64,000 nt of DNA, taken from assembly GCA_027575805.1 (NCBI GenBank), contig JANBPU010000010.1:62001-126000 (forward strand). The letters are read 5' to 3'. A model generated the notes under the pieces. The model was not told where the DNA came from. It ran no database searches and saw only the letters and a program-made list of their open reading frames with translations. The position numbers were made by a program, and so were the translations under genes. This document shows positions 11,883 to 22,340 of this stretch, in pieces; the stretch's first letter is position 1, and every line of letters starts with the position of its first letter. The DNA is from Mycoemilia scoparia (Eukaryota; Kickxellomycota; Kickxellomycetes; Kickxellales; Kickxellaceae).

Positions 11883-12830
11883 GCGTGTATAATGACATGG
11901 CCATTGCACAATAGTCTGAGTGGAGAACTCTGTAACAGAAAATAATGACACTGTGGGCACCAACATTCTATCAATACTTACTCTATGTCAGCCTCGGTTC
12001 CATCGGTGTTATAGACCAAGAGTTGGAGAATAGGAGGAGGTGTGCATGGCCGACGATCCTATGGACAAGGTTAGCATGTATATATGATCAGCGGGTCAAG
12101 TGAAACAGCAGGTTTATGCTAGTGATGCCAAGTAAGAATCGTGAATGTGTCGAGAAGCCAGACCAAAATAAAGGTTGTTTCGGATCAGGCTTGCAGCGGT
12201 GGGGGATGGTACAATGAAAACCAATAGGAAAAGTACTGAAAGCACAGATTGACACTGGAGGAAGAATGGCCTACCTTGTTTCCAAAGCCACACATGCGAG
12301 CACGCACTGGATTCTGAACAACAACCAATTTGTAGGAGAGACTATTGGAATGATTGCAAAATTAGCATATTGTGTGTGTGTGTGTATGAGGGCGGGGCAA
12401 TTGGAGAGAGACACAATGTTAATTGACAAGAACACTTGAAGACGAATATGTGATCTTTACTTGTTGCAATCGCCAAAGAAAGCATAATCAGACAATATGC
12501 ACTCAATGGGCATGATGCGATGTGTTGAAGACAGTTTACCTGTTGGTATTTGTGTTGGCGTTGTTGGAGGAGTTCGAAGGGACACTACTCTCGTTGCTGA
12601 TCTGGGGGTCAGACCGGCCTTGTGTTTGCAAACCAGCTTCGTGCGTTTGCTGGCGGTGTGGTTTATTGGTGGAAGAGCTGTCGTCTAAGTAGAAAACACG
12701 ATCAAACAGAAAGACCAGATGAGCAACACAGAAAGGGTTTAGTGAAGCATAGATCGTCAAAGTGATCGGCACAAACAAAACAACGGTTAGCGGGAAAAGT
12801 ATGTGTGGACTTCGCTTTACCTTGTAACAT
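10918..12830 (-). CDS. velvet-family regulator (VosA/VelB-like)
   Basis: A velvet-domain protein, a fungal DNA-binding family with an NF-kappaB-like fold that controls development and secondary metabolism. Signatures across exons are VQNPVRARMCGFGNKDRRP, TPPPILQLLVYNTDGTEADI, FSTQTIVQ, SHLWSEDMSCETDLVRLRP, NLVGGTAAQAIRL, GIYFIFHDLSVRKDGVFRFC, SDPFTVYSAKKFPGM and ESTPLSICFSKQGVKIPVRK. An acidic tail (DDDDNNDDE) ends at 10918. Eight exons are inferred; the first is only 10 nt (12821-12830, ATGTTACAAG). One junction needs a GC donor (GCAAGT at 11884) to keep frame. The intron at 11722-11884 carries a (GT)n run. A Gln/Pro/Ser-rich loop (SSPYSESHPVPPYQDQG) interrupts the domain. I cannot assign it to VeA, VelB, VosA or VelC. 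Nuclear. Confidence 0.92.
11852..11879 (+). repeat. (GT)n microsatellite in a velvet intron
   Basis: About 13 uninterrupted GT units, lying next to the proposed GC donor of the velvet intron. On the transcribed strand it is (CA)n directly downstream of the 5' splice site. Confidence 0.9.
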
Positions 12831-12850
12831 TCTGGAAACCGGACCAAAAA

Positions 12851-12863
12851 AGAAGAGAGAGAT

Positions 12864-12894
<31 letters not shown>

Positions 12895-12916
12895 AAGAAA
12901 GAAAGAGAAAGAGAAT
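12851..12916 (+). repeat. (GA)n purine tract upstream of velvet
   Basis: GA/GATA/GAAA repeat beginning about 20 bp upstream of the velvet ATG. On the velvet strand it is a CT-rich tract, common in fungal promoters and 5' leaders. Confidence 0.85.
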
Positions 12917-15900
12917 TAGGGAGAGAGTATTCTATAGAGGCTGGAATACTTTGATAGCAGAGAGGGATTATAGAATATAAGAAGCACAGATATATGCTAA
13001 TGGGGGTTTGAGCACATGGAATGTAGAGAAAAGGAAAGAGAAAGAGAGGGAGATATTGCAAGATTGATTGAGATGGCAGACAAGCAAATATAAAAGATTG
13101 CGTGGTGAGTACCCTTGGGACAGTGAAGGAATAACGTTATGCTAGGGACCAAACAAGCACCAAAGGAGAGCAGAGGCAAAGGATGCAGATATAAAAGACA
13201 GGCAGGCTATGGCGGAAAATAATGGAAAGCCAAGATGTGGGCAGACAGGTTGACAAGAAAGAGAAATGGTGGCACTAGTCAAATAGCTGAAGAATGAAGA
13301 GGGAGGGCCGGGAAAGACTGGAGTGAGACAAAAGGCGTAAAAAGAGACACATTGTCGCAGATTTATTTTATCTACCAGGAATTCATTTCAGCAGACAGGC
13401 GCTGCTGAGTGCTGGGCGCTGTGGTTATTGTGGTGACGGAAAAATGGCAGCGGAAACAAAGTGTTTGGGTACGGGAGTGTGCATGAGTGGTTGAGTGTTG
13501 AGGTGAAGACGCTGAAAGAAGGGATACACAATCGCATGCGCGTGGGGAACCGACAGGCAGGTTACGGCGCAATGGGCTCAGTGCGACAGTGTGCCCCGTC
13601 CGCTTTGGTAGACTGCACAAATGCCATGCCAGGCTGCGCTCTGTGCCAAACTGTATGTTTTTGCTTCTTTCATCCTCTTTGTCCACCCTTACTGTAACGA
13701 AGCCTGATTTACTGGATCCATTGGCTGCCGCTCGTTTATTGTGCCGAGCTCATGTACACATCTCGACTATGCTTGGGCCTGGTCCCACCTAAAATCCGCT
13801 GCAAGAAGTGATGTGGCCTGGACGGCATCCACGGCCCTCCGCTCCACTTGTGTTTTCTGGCGAATGTTGGTTCTGGATGTCTGTATGTCTGTTTGGTCAG
13901 CCACCCTAAGCAAGGTGGGAAACGCAGGTACAATATATGCAACATTGGCATGTCTGTCCACATGTGCTGGGCCCCCTCAATGCCTGGTTTGCAGACCATG
14001 TGAGTCTTGTGAGAGCCTGTGCAACTGGCCTTACCTATAATGTTCCGATTCGGCTAAATTGATCCCTTGTCCCAGTGTTTACCACGTTCTCATTGCTTGC
14101 CCAGATCGCCACCAAAATCGCATTTTCCCATTAGCCCGCAACTGTGCCTGGCGCTGGTCGCAACAATGGGCCAAAAGTACCCTTTGTCTTTCCTGTCCAC
14201 GCACCACTCCTCTGTGCTTGGCCTTTGTTCTCTGGTCTTGAGGGCGTGGACAGACCAAATAGCCCAAGTCCCCTCTGCCACGGCTCCCGCTCTCCTCTCC
14301 GCCCCGCTACTGCCCCGTCTTATCATTCAATCACGCCTGGTTTAGTCTTCTAGTATTACAAAACCATAAAGGCGCATCATACCGGCCATCAGTGCTGTGT
14401 ACTGGCAGCCTGCTGTCTTTGCGCCATTGTCGTACGAGACCGAAAAATGCCAAACATGTTCTTCCTACTCGCTCGCTCTTATTGAGTATTTGCCTGATTT
14501 TCCTCCCGTCGATTGTTTACAGACTCCACTTTACAGCCATTTGGTTGATCTCTCCCCAAATGTATGTACTTTCCCGAGAAAAGGGTAATCCCGCAGTTTT
14601 CCTGGACTCCACTTGTTTTCCCCTAGTAAACCTCGCTGTCGCTCTTTCTTGTACTCTATGCTGTTCAGCTGTTGTGCTTGTCTGGCTCGGTGATCACAAT
14701 CATTTGTTGATTTTGCGCACTCTTACCAAATCCCCAGATTTCTTTGATGTGTATGTATATTTCTGTGCCTGAAACACACGAAGCCATGTATTGCTGGGCC
14801 AATGTCATCGCCGACAAGCCGACTGCTTGGTTGGACTAATCTATTGGCCTGCTTGTCCCACTTGCAATCGCACACAGCACCATTCAGCACTATTAATTTT
14901 TCTCTAATGTATCTATTGGGAATTTGCACAAGCCACTTTTCTCCTACCCGAAATACATTGAAAATTTTGCAGATCTCTCGCTTCCTTTTCGCCCGCTTTA
15001 CTTCAAAACGCCCACAATATCAATGCTTGATCTCATCTCAGATTTTCATTAATCAAATTAGCCTCGATATGAAGCTTGGTACTGGACACGCTGCTTTTTA
15101 GTCTGGTGGCTTTAAAAAAGTCAAAAGAGGCTCAGCGCCTCGTGTTTTTATTACCATTTATCTTCAGGAAGCAAGATATGATGGTGGAATGCTCTACCTG
15201 ATGAAAAGCAGTGTTGGTTCGGGCGGCATCATTATTGGTAACATTGACTGGCATCAGCAAAATAATGATTGTCGAGCTAAAAATAGCACCATAGAAAGTG
15301 AAAGCCGGGGAATGGCATTACAAAACATACAGAATTGCCTCATGTGTATCGTATCGTTATTTTTGAAAGGCCAATTTTTACTTGTAGGCCAGTTTCAACT
15401 TACATACTGGTCAGCCTATATTATCATTGTCATAGTATTAATTTATCCCTTCAAATCAATCTCCCATATATATATGTATGCTTTTGTGGTTGATGCTCAC
15501 TACTTGGTAAAACTCTATTCTGCACCATACTATTCCAGATGAGGAGCAGCATTCACAGGATAGCGTAGTCAGGCTGGAGATGCTATTCTGTGGCAACATT
15601 CTGGATTTTTGAGCTACCAACTTTCTTTTGATTCAATTAGTAGTAGAAAATTGGCTTAAGGCTAAGCTTTATCGTTGTCGTCATAGCTGTGAAAATGTTG
15701 CGATGGTTACTCATCATCGCATCAATTTATCATTGGATAATGGAACTCACGCATGCTGTGTAGCTGAAAACCCTGTGACTTGCCATTTTAGACTTCCATG
15801 TCGCTTCAATACTTAAAGGCAGAGATCATTACCATGATGTCCTAATATCCTTTATTTTACTTTCTTCAGCTTTAACAAATAATTATATTTTGCTACTGGT

Positions 15901-15921
15901 AGTATCATATAACATATAACT
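12917..15921. other. 3 kb non-coding region between divergent velvet and cystinosin genes
   Basis: No open frame here looks like protein. The plus strand is purine-rich from about 12840 to 13370, then pyrimidine-rich from about 13600 to 15000, with higher GC than other intergenic DNA here. A long 5' leader or regulatory region of velvet, possibly with a non-coding transcript, would fit. That is inference. No tRNA, MITE or known repeat is seen. Confidence 0.5.
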
Positions 15922-17539
15922 ATGGGTTTTGGGAACGTCATTTCTTGGTTGATTGGGTGGGTAAGTGTGTTGGGTATTTTTCTGAATTCAAGTCAGGTCA
16001 TTTCCACCTTGTGTTGTCCCAGAAGGTAGTGATAATAGCGACTGCGAGTGCTATTGTGATATTTAGCCTGAGACATATTCAACATAAAATGTGGATCTAT
16101 ATAATAATAGAATATGCCTTTTATTACTATTAATGGATGTAGTCGTATTTTGTTGCTTGGTCTGTGAGCTTTTATCCACAGGCCGTGCTCAATTTTAAGC
16201 GTAAAAGGTATGTTATTGTCCTATCAGTATATAATATACTCGAGTAAAGCCGCAGTAGCTGATTTTGATTTGTTTGGTGGTGTTGAGGGACTTTCGATCG
16301 ATTTTCTTGTCTACAATGCATACGGATTTCTGTGCTATTCTGTAAGATTTAGCGTATTATTTAATGTGTACTGCTAGGACCATAGTTGCCTTTTTAATGG
16401 CGTGAGTTTACCAATATCTTTGATAGGTATATAACCTGATACTATTTTTTGGTACCAATGTTGATGATAAAAACCTTGGAAGAGATCCAAAACACAGCAG
16501 TAACCTTGTTCGTTTCAACGATGTATTTTTTGCCTGTCATGGATTCTTAATCTCCGCATTTGTATTCGGGCAGTCCTTGGTATACCATGTAAGTGTTTAG
16601 ATATCGCAGGCCATATATGCTGTTTATATAATACATAACAATGTTAATTTCGAGTATAATCATTAATATAATACGCTTGTCGCATGTAGAGAACCCCAGA
16701 GCAAAAAACCTCGCTAGTAGCTAAAATCCTTGCTGGTGTATTCACTGTTGGAATTCTTATAACCATACTTTCAACCAGCCTTCTTAATTTTGCCTATTTT
16801 TTGTCGTATATAAAGCTTGTTTGCAGCACCATCAAGTATATCCCACAGGTTAGTTGTCACTGAACAAATTGTATAATGTTTACACCCAATGGTTTGTTTA
16901 AATATATATATATATATGTATATATTATTCTCACAATAGGCTTGGATAAACTACAAAAGAAAATCAACTGTCGGCTGGTCTATTCATAACATTATCTTGG
17001 TAACTGATTTGTTGTTTTCAAACTCGCTGCTCAACTACACCTAAACACACCCTAATTGTGTTTATCAACTTTGTTTTAAATATAGGATTTCACTGGCGGT
17101 GTTTTATCGTTTTCCCAACTCATTCTCGATGCAGGCCTTGAAGGTGATATTAAAAAGGCATTTACTGTAAGTATAACTTGGCTTTTCATTGGTCTTTTCA
17201 AGTATCTATATTCAAGCATGGTAGAATTAGGTATCAAATAATCACGAACTTGTTTTTTTAAATTTTACACAGAACCCTGGTAAGCTGTAAGTATCAGAGT
17301 CTGTATTTAAAGGTCATTGATATATAAAGTGAAAAATATCTAACTATAACCTGTATTTTGTAATCAGCGGGCTTGGATTGCTGTCTATTGCGTTTGACAT
17401 CCTATTCATTGTCCAGCATTACATACTTTATGTAAAGCAGAGACAAGATGTTGAAGCTGGTGAGCAAGAACCAGAACTTGTCAATGATGACAATGGTTAT
17501 TCAAGAATTGTAACGCATAGCGAAGCAGACGACCTTTAG
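15922..17539 (+). CDS. CTNS: cystinosin (lysosomal/vacuolar cystine-H+ symporter, PQ-loop)
   Basis: A PQ-loop membrane protein of the cystinosin/Ers1 family, which exports cystine from the vacuole with protons. It starts MGFGNVISWLIGW|. PQ motif 1 is YFVAWSVSFYPQAVLNFKRK and motif 2 is YIKLVCSTIKYIPQAWINYK. The family-typical KSTVGWSIHNIILV|DFTGGVLSFSQL and GLGLLSIAFDILFIVQHYIL follow, then an acidic tail ending THSEADDL-stop. About seven membrane segments are expected. Nine or so short exons are needed. The junction after FKRK (near 16205-16283) is odd. The strong GTATGT donor has no in-frame AG acceptor before VEGLSIDFLVYN. Only a weaker GTAAAA donor gives an open canonical model, and that model loses the conserved RKS. 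Confidence 0.92.
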
Positions 17540-17713
17540 ACAGGGTTGATAGATGCTATTTTCTTTAAGACTTCGCTAAAAGACATATAGCTGTCTCTTA
17601 TTCGGTTTCTATTATTGGTTTAAATAATTGTATTGTACATGCACAAATCAAATCTCTTGAAAATCAGAAAGAATAAATAAATGTATTGATGAACAAAATG
17701 AGTTATGTGGGAA

Positions 17714-18378
17714 TTACGATCTAGAAGTGAGTTTTGTAAAGTATGTTGGAGGCTTGCCGTGATGCCAGTTGGCAATATCCTGTAGTAGACCGATTGTACC
17801 GCCCCCAATTGCACCAAACTTCATGCTCCTCATAAAGCTGGACCTAGGGAGCCTGGCTATATAGCACGGTTATATGTAGGTAGCTGTATTATCATCAGGT
17901 TCATTAGATTTAAATGGCGATTTTAATAGAGATCAGTTTTCTGCTTACCTAAAATGCCTACAATTGCAGCAGTACCTACGCCTGCAGCTATAGAGCTAGC
18001 TGCATTCACTTCTTCCTGCACATGATCTACCGTCGTCTCTATGCCCTCATATACCGCACAAACACCAGCAACACGCAAAGCATATATCGATCCACGCTTA
18101 AAGGCGCCCAATGCAACTTTATAGTTCTTCCACTTGTGGTAATAGTACCAGCTTTGTACGGTAGTAGGTAAGCGATGGGCACGCTCGGCTAAATATTGAA
18201 AGCCAGCCTGACGCCCACCAAGGTATGCTCCTACAACGACACCCCAGAAGGCACCATTGAGAGTCACAACCAAGAATCTCTCTGTTGGAGTCATCCTGAT
18301 TCTGGTATACAAGCTAGAGCTATTTTCTTTGGTACCGATGTGGTTTGTATTGGATTCTAGGGATGCGCTCTCAGTCAT
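17714..18378 (-). CDS. Tim17/Tim22/Tim23-family membrane protein, uncharacterised
   Basis: Two exons encode about 193 residues. Exon 1 runs 18378 to about 17947 (…AAIVGILG|) and exon 2 starts near 17865 (ARLPRSSFMRSMKFGAIGGG) and ends at 17714. Four glycine-rich helices are visible: FLVVTLNGAFWGVVVGAYLG, SIYALRVAGVCAVYEGIE, AASSIAAGVGTAAIVGIL and KFGAIGGGTIGLLQDI. Between helices 1 and 2 lies AERAHRLPTTVQSWYYYHKW, a stretch I associate with an uncharacterised fungal branch of this superfamily. Mitochondrial inner membrane location is inferred from family. It is divergent from the RnpA-like gene, with 403 bp between the starts. It is not Tim17, Tim22 or Tim23 itself. Confidence 0.75.
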
Positions 18379-18410
18379 GGTTTATGTTTTGAGTGTTTTT
18401 GATGCCTTGC

Positions 18411-18418
18411 TTTATATA
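18411..18418 (-). promoter_or_regulatory. TATA box candidate for the Tim17-family gene
   Basis: TATATAAA on the minus strand, 33-40 bp upstream of the ATG at 18378, so the 5' leader would be very short. Assigned by position and consensus only. Confidence 0.35.
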
Positions 18419-18781
18419 TAAAATGCACGAGATAGTTTTTTAGCTAGCAGATCTACTACAGCAAGTTTTAGATCAATATATTGTTGATGTTATGGGTGAT
18501 GGAAAAATGAAATTCAGGAACAAGCAAGCAATATTGGTGATATGCTCTATAATAGAACCCAATCCGATTAGACCCCGTATCACTCAATACCGCCAGAAAT
18601 ATAATACTATTGAGTATAATTGTTTGAATTGGGCTTAGTATCTATATTTTCGAGATCTTGTGATTTCTTGGATGCCCATAATCTTGCTTTAAAATATCTA
18701 CCTGGTTACATGGAATTATGTGATTAATAAAAGACAAGGATAAACGGCGTTTTGATATATTGACAACTCGACTCTGTTAAA

Positions 18782-19676
18782 ATGATATCTTTAATTCGAA
18801 GAATTCAGCATATTTTGAGGAGCTGTCCAAGAGCCACCATACCTTTTTTATCGAATGAGAGAACAATTGTAAACAAATCATTGTTCAATACCCTTACAAG
18901 AATAAAAGACCCAAACATCATTGCGGCTATAAAGAGAACAGAGGAAAGGAAAATCAAAGAAGCAGAAACAACGGATCGCCTAAAAGTAAGAGAGGCATCA
19001 TAAATGTGTGTACTGATTCATACTCAATGATAAAAATCTAATAGGATTCGATATTATGAATTTGTATGTTTAAAGGGCATTCCGGCTGGAGAGCTAGCGT
19101 ATTTGACATCTGGGGCCTTTCGATCCCCTGGAGTAAATACGCCAGTGTTCTTTATAAAGACAAGGCGGTGGGGTATAAACAAGAAGGTCTATGGTAAATT
19201 CTCATCTGTATGATTGACGTGACAAATGAACATAGGAAGGTAGTTGATGTCCTAATTAATGATGATACTTAGATACAAGAGGAGTCGAGATCAAAGATTA
19301 TAGAGTCGCAGTGGTTGCGTCTAAAAAGGCTGTGGCAAAGTCTGCCGTGACCAGAAGAAAACTAATGCGCAAGATTAGGGCTATCATGAAGGAGGTACTT
19401 GTCGACGCTGGGGTAAAAAGTAATCAACATTTGCTTAGCGAATTCTATGTGTATACTCTAAGCTTAAAGCCATGAATATTAATATTTTATGCTTCTATAC
19501 TGATCAAAATAGGGTGTGATTATGTGCTGATTCTACGCCCCAACATCAACAGCTGTAGTTCTGAAGCACTAAAGGAATTCATAAGATCGGCAATAGCCAG
19601 TTTAAAAATTCAGAGCAATAACAAAAGCAGACCAAAAACATATAACAGGAATAAACATACGAAAGGGAATAGTTGA
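18782..19676 (+). CDS. RnpA-like protein (bacterial-type RNase P protein fold), nuclear-encoded, probably mitochondrial
   Basis: Four exons give about 218 residues: 18782-18985, about 19074-19196, about 19273-19414 and about 19513-19676. The middle reads YRVAVVASKKAVAKSAVTRR then KLMRKIRAIMKEVL and CDYVLILRPN, ending SSEALKEFIRSAIASLKIQS. This matches the bacterial RNase P protein pattern: a VSKKVGxAVxRNRxKR-type motif, then a DYVxIxRP strand and a final helix. The basic motif here is TRRKLMRKIR in place of RNRxKRxxR. The N-terminus MISLIRRIQHILRSCPRATI lacks acidic residues and is rich in Arg, as in mitochondrial presequences. RnpA helps the RNA subunit bind pre-tRNA in bacteria; whether this protein has any such partner is unknown. 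A mitoribosomal protein of the same S5-like fold is the main alternative. Confidence 0.65.
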
Positions 19677-19684
19677 AAAATTGT

Positions 19685-19755
19685 ATTATAATAATAAAAA
19701 TGATAATAAAAATGATAATAATAATAATAATAATAATAATACGATGATGATGATA
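19685..19755 (+). repeat. (AAT)n/(ATG)n microsatellite
   Basis: AAT/ATG trinucleotide array directly after the RnpA-like stop codon, in the interval between that gene and the convergent panB. Confidence 0.85.
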
Positions 19756-19913
19756 TTTTCAAAATAGGGTAATGTAAATGCTAAAATTGAGTGTGAAGAA
19801 GCATGAAATGTTTCAGTAACTCAGCACAGCTCGGGCTAACTGATGTGCAAAAATAAAAATAGTCTTGTGTATGTATTATTTAGAACCAGCATCAGCAATT
19901 AAACTGGTGTCTA

Positions 19914-21130
19914 CTAGTTTGCTTCAGCCACAGGCTCCTTCTTATTGGTATTAATAGAGTCACTAGAAGTAGTAGAGGATGCTGTCGGTTCAACACCAAA
20001 CTCGTTGTGGATGAACTCCTTCCATTGCTCTTCAACCAGTGGAGGCATATTATAGGTATGCTGGCCAAGCTTTGGGAACTCACCGTCTTGAACCTCTTTA
20101 GCAAAAGTAGACAATGCCTGCTCAATCTGCTGGCCCATGTTGACATACTGCTTGCAGAACTTGGGCATAAAGCGATCGAACATGCCCAGCATGTCGGAGA
20201 ATACCAACACCTGTCCAGATGTGTAGGGGCCAGCCCCAATTCCAATTGTTGGTGTGTCGAGGAGATTGGTTATAGATTCAGCAACAGGAGAGGGCATGGC
20301 TTCAAGAACAATGAGAGAGCATCCTGCTTCCTGAAGAGCCAGGGCATCTTGGACAAGCTGCTTTGCTCCATTCAAGGTTCGGCCTTGGACACGGAAGCCG
20401 CCAAGAGAAACTGCAGTTTGGGGAGTCAAGCCGATGTGGCCTACGACCGGAATTCCAACATCCTTCACTATGGCCTCAATGCGGCGTGCCATTCTTTTGC
20501 CGCCCTCGATTTTCACAGCCTCTGCTCTTCCTTCCTTGACCATCTTGACGCTGCTCAGTATAGCCTGCTCGGTGCTTGCGTGGTAGCATCCAAATGGAAG
20601 GTCGGCTACTAGCCATGGGCGCTGGGCACCTCTAGAAACGGCCTTGGTGTGGTGGATCATTTCGTCAAGGGTGATCTCAGATGTGTCCTTATAACCCAAT
20701 GCAACCATTGCCAAGGAGTCTCCCACAAGAATTACATCGATCCCAGAATTTTCTGCTAGCACGGCACTCGGGTAGTCGTAGGCAGTGACTACAGAGATGG
20801 GCACGTTGTCCTTATAGAGCTTTTTGAGAGTCTGAATGGTGACCTTGCTAGGGGGGGCAGCAGCACCAGTTCCTATTATTACAACAAGGCATTATGAGCT
20901 ATGAGTGTATGGCAGATAAATTTGGCAAGTACCACCCGATGTGACTGTGTAGGAGGCAGTGGAGAAAGTGCGGCTAATAACGTACCTTGGGTTGCAGCAG
21001 ACTTTGGGGGCAATGGTCTTGTGCTGTAAGACATGCCTGTCCAGGCTTTTTTCAGACCAGTCGTGTGTGACATGATTAATGCTGGCAAGCGTGAAGCGAT
21101 ACGAGCCTTGATAAAAGTTGTATTATTCAT
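19914..21130 (-). CDS. panB: 3-methyl-2-oxobutanoate hydroxymethyltransferase (PanB), mitochondrial
   Basis: The first committed step of pantothenate (CoA precursor) synthesis: 2-oxoisovalerate plus methylene-tetrahydrofolate gives ketopantoate. The TIM-barrel shows ISVVTAYDYPSAVLAENSGI, VILVGDSLAMVALGY (metal-binding Asp), MIHHTKAVSRGAQRPWLVAD, AVKIEGGKRMA, IPVVGHIGLTPQTA, IVLEAMPSPVAE and TIGIGAGPYTSGQVLVFSDM. It is full-length for the family plus a Ser/Thr-rich tail. Exon 1 (21130 to about 20994) encodes MNNTTFIKARIASRLPALIM and a STRPLPP segment, a likely presequence. Exon 2 begins GTGAAAPPSKVTIQTLKKLY near 20874, and its Ala-Ala-Pro-Pro codons include a run of seven C. This is the ECM31 equivalent of yeast. 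Confidence 0.96.
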
Positions 21131-22340
21131 ACTTGGTCAGAGTAGCAGCGACAGCAGAAGTTGCAATAGTAGCGGCGTTTGTGCTTGTGTGTGAGGGAGG
21201 GTGAGTATGTTTGTGAAGTTTGCTGCGCAGAAGAAGAGGAAAGAGCCAGGGACCAAGGAAAAACCAGAGTTTTTGTGCTGAAAACAAGAGGAGTGGAAGT
21301 TGTCTGTTGGCCTTTTAAACGGGCTGGATAGCAAGTTGTTTTGAGGAAAGATGGGAGTGGTTGCTTGCTGTGGTGGTGAGTTCGTAGGCTTGAGACAAGT
21401 GCAACTTGAGAGCAGTGGCCAAAAAGCTGCTGTTGTGTGCTGTACTCTTCTTTTGGCCCTTGGCATGTGGGTTTCGGAGAGATAAGGCTTTTGGCCAACC
21501 CAGCTTGACTGATAACGCCCACAATTTTGGTTTATCAGTGACCTTTGATTGCTTCCATAAAGTCCGATTACAGGCTACATGCACTTGCGGCCAAGCTGTA
21601 TCATCTGACGCCTGGCAATGTTTGTAATAAACGATGCAGTGACTGCTTAAGGGCATCGCCTTTCACAGTACATTTGCTGTATGATGGAGGCCTTTGGTAT
21701 ACGGACGGCTCGTGTTGGGTGAGGACTGAAGCCTTGTCTTGTAAAATGTCTGCATAATGGAAACTTTGTTCAATTTGTTCGCCACCCATGCACTTCATCA
21801 ATAACGATGAGCCCAAACAGGTTGCCAAATCGTATGTCTATACGATACATGGCAAGTTCTTCATAGAAAGTGAACAGACTGGTACCCTCATATATCCCCT
21901 GCAAATCAGCCCATAGCTCATACATTTTAGCTGGAGTCTGGCAGATTATTGGCCATTGTCCAGGGTATTATTCGGGTACACCTCTAAAGGAGACTCTGCC
22001 ACATTATTGTGACCACCAGACTTCTACGTTCGGCTATGGTGCTGGCATTCAGACCAGCAGCTGCGGTGCTCAGGCCCGCTTATGACTATTCCCAGATTTT
22101 GATGCTGATCATTTCAAAGTGATGACAAATAGCTGCTCGCCAATAGCATTTTTGTTGTGAGGTCAAGTCGACGCACTTTCCCAGGGAGGCTGCGTATGTT
22201 GGCTGGGATTGTATTCGACCACAAAAAGGCCAATGCTTGCCAATCCCATCTTATAATATTTCGCCCATAACACCGCATTTGGCTCGCTGTATTTTATAAG
22301 TGACAAAGGTGTTTTGTTATCAACAGGAAAGCTGGCTTTC
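21131..22340. other. 1.2 kb divergent promoter region of panB and CCS1
   Basis: No convincing coding sequence on either strand, no MITE and no RNA gene seen. The open frames here lack conserved motifs. Confidence 0.5.

Noticed and set aside
13372..13686. 104-codon minus-strand ORF and similar frames in 13.4-14.7 kb
   Set aside because: No conserved motif. Overlapping open frames in several phases reflect the pyrimidine-rich composition.
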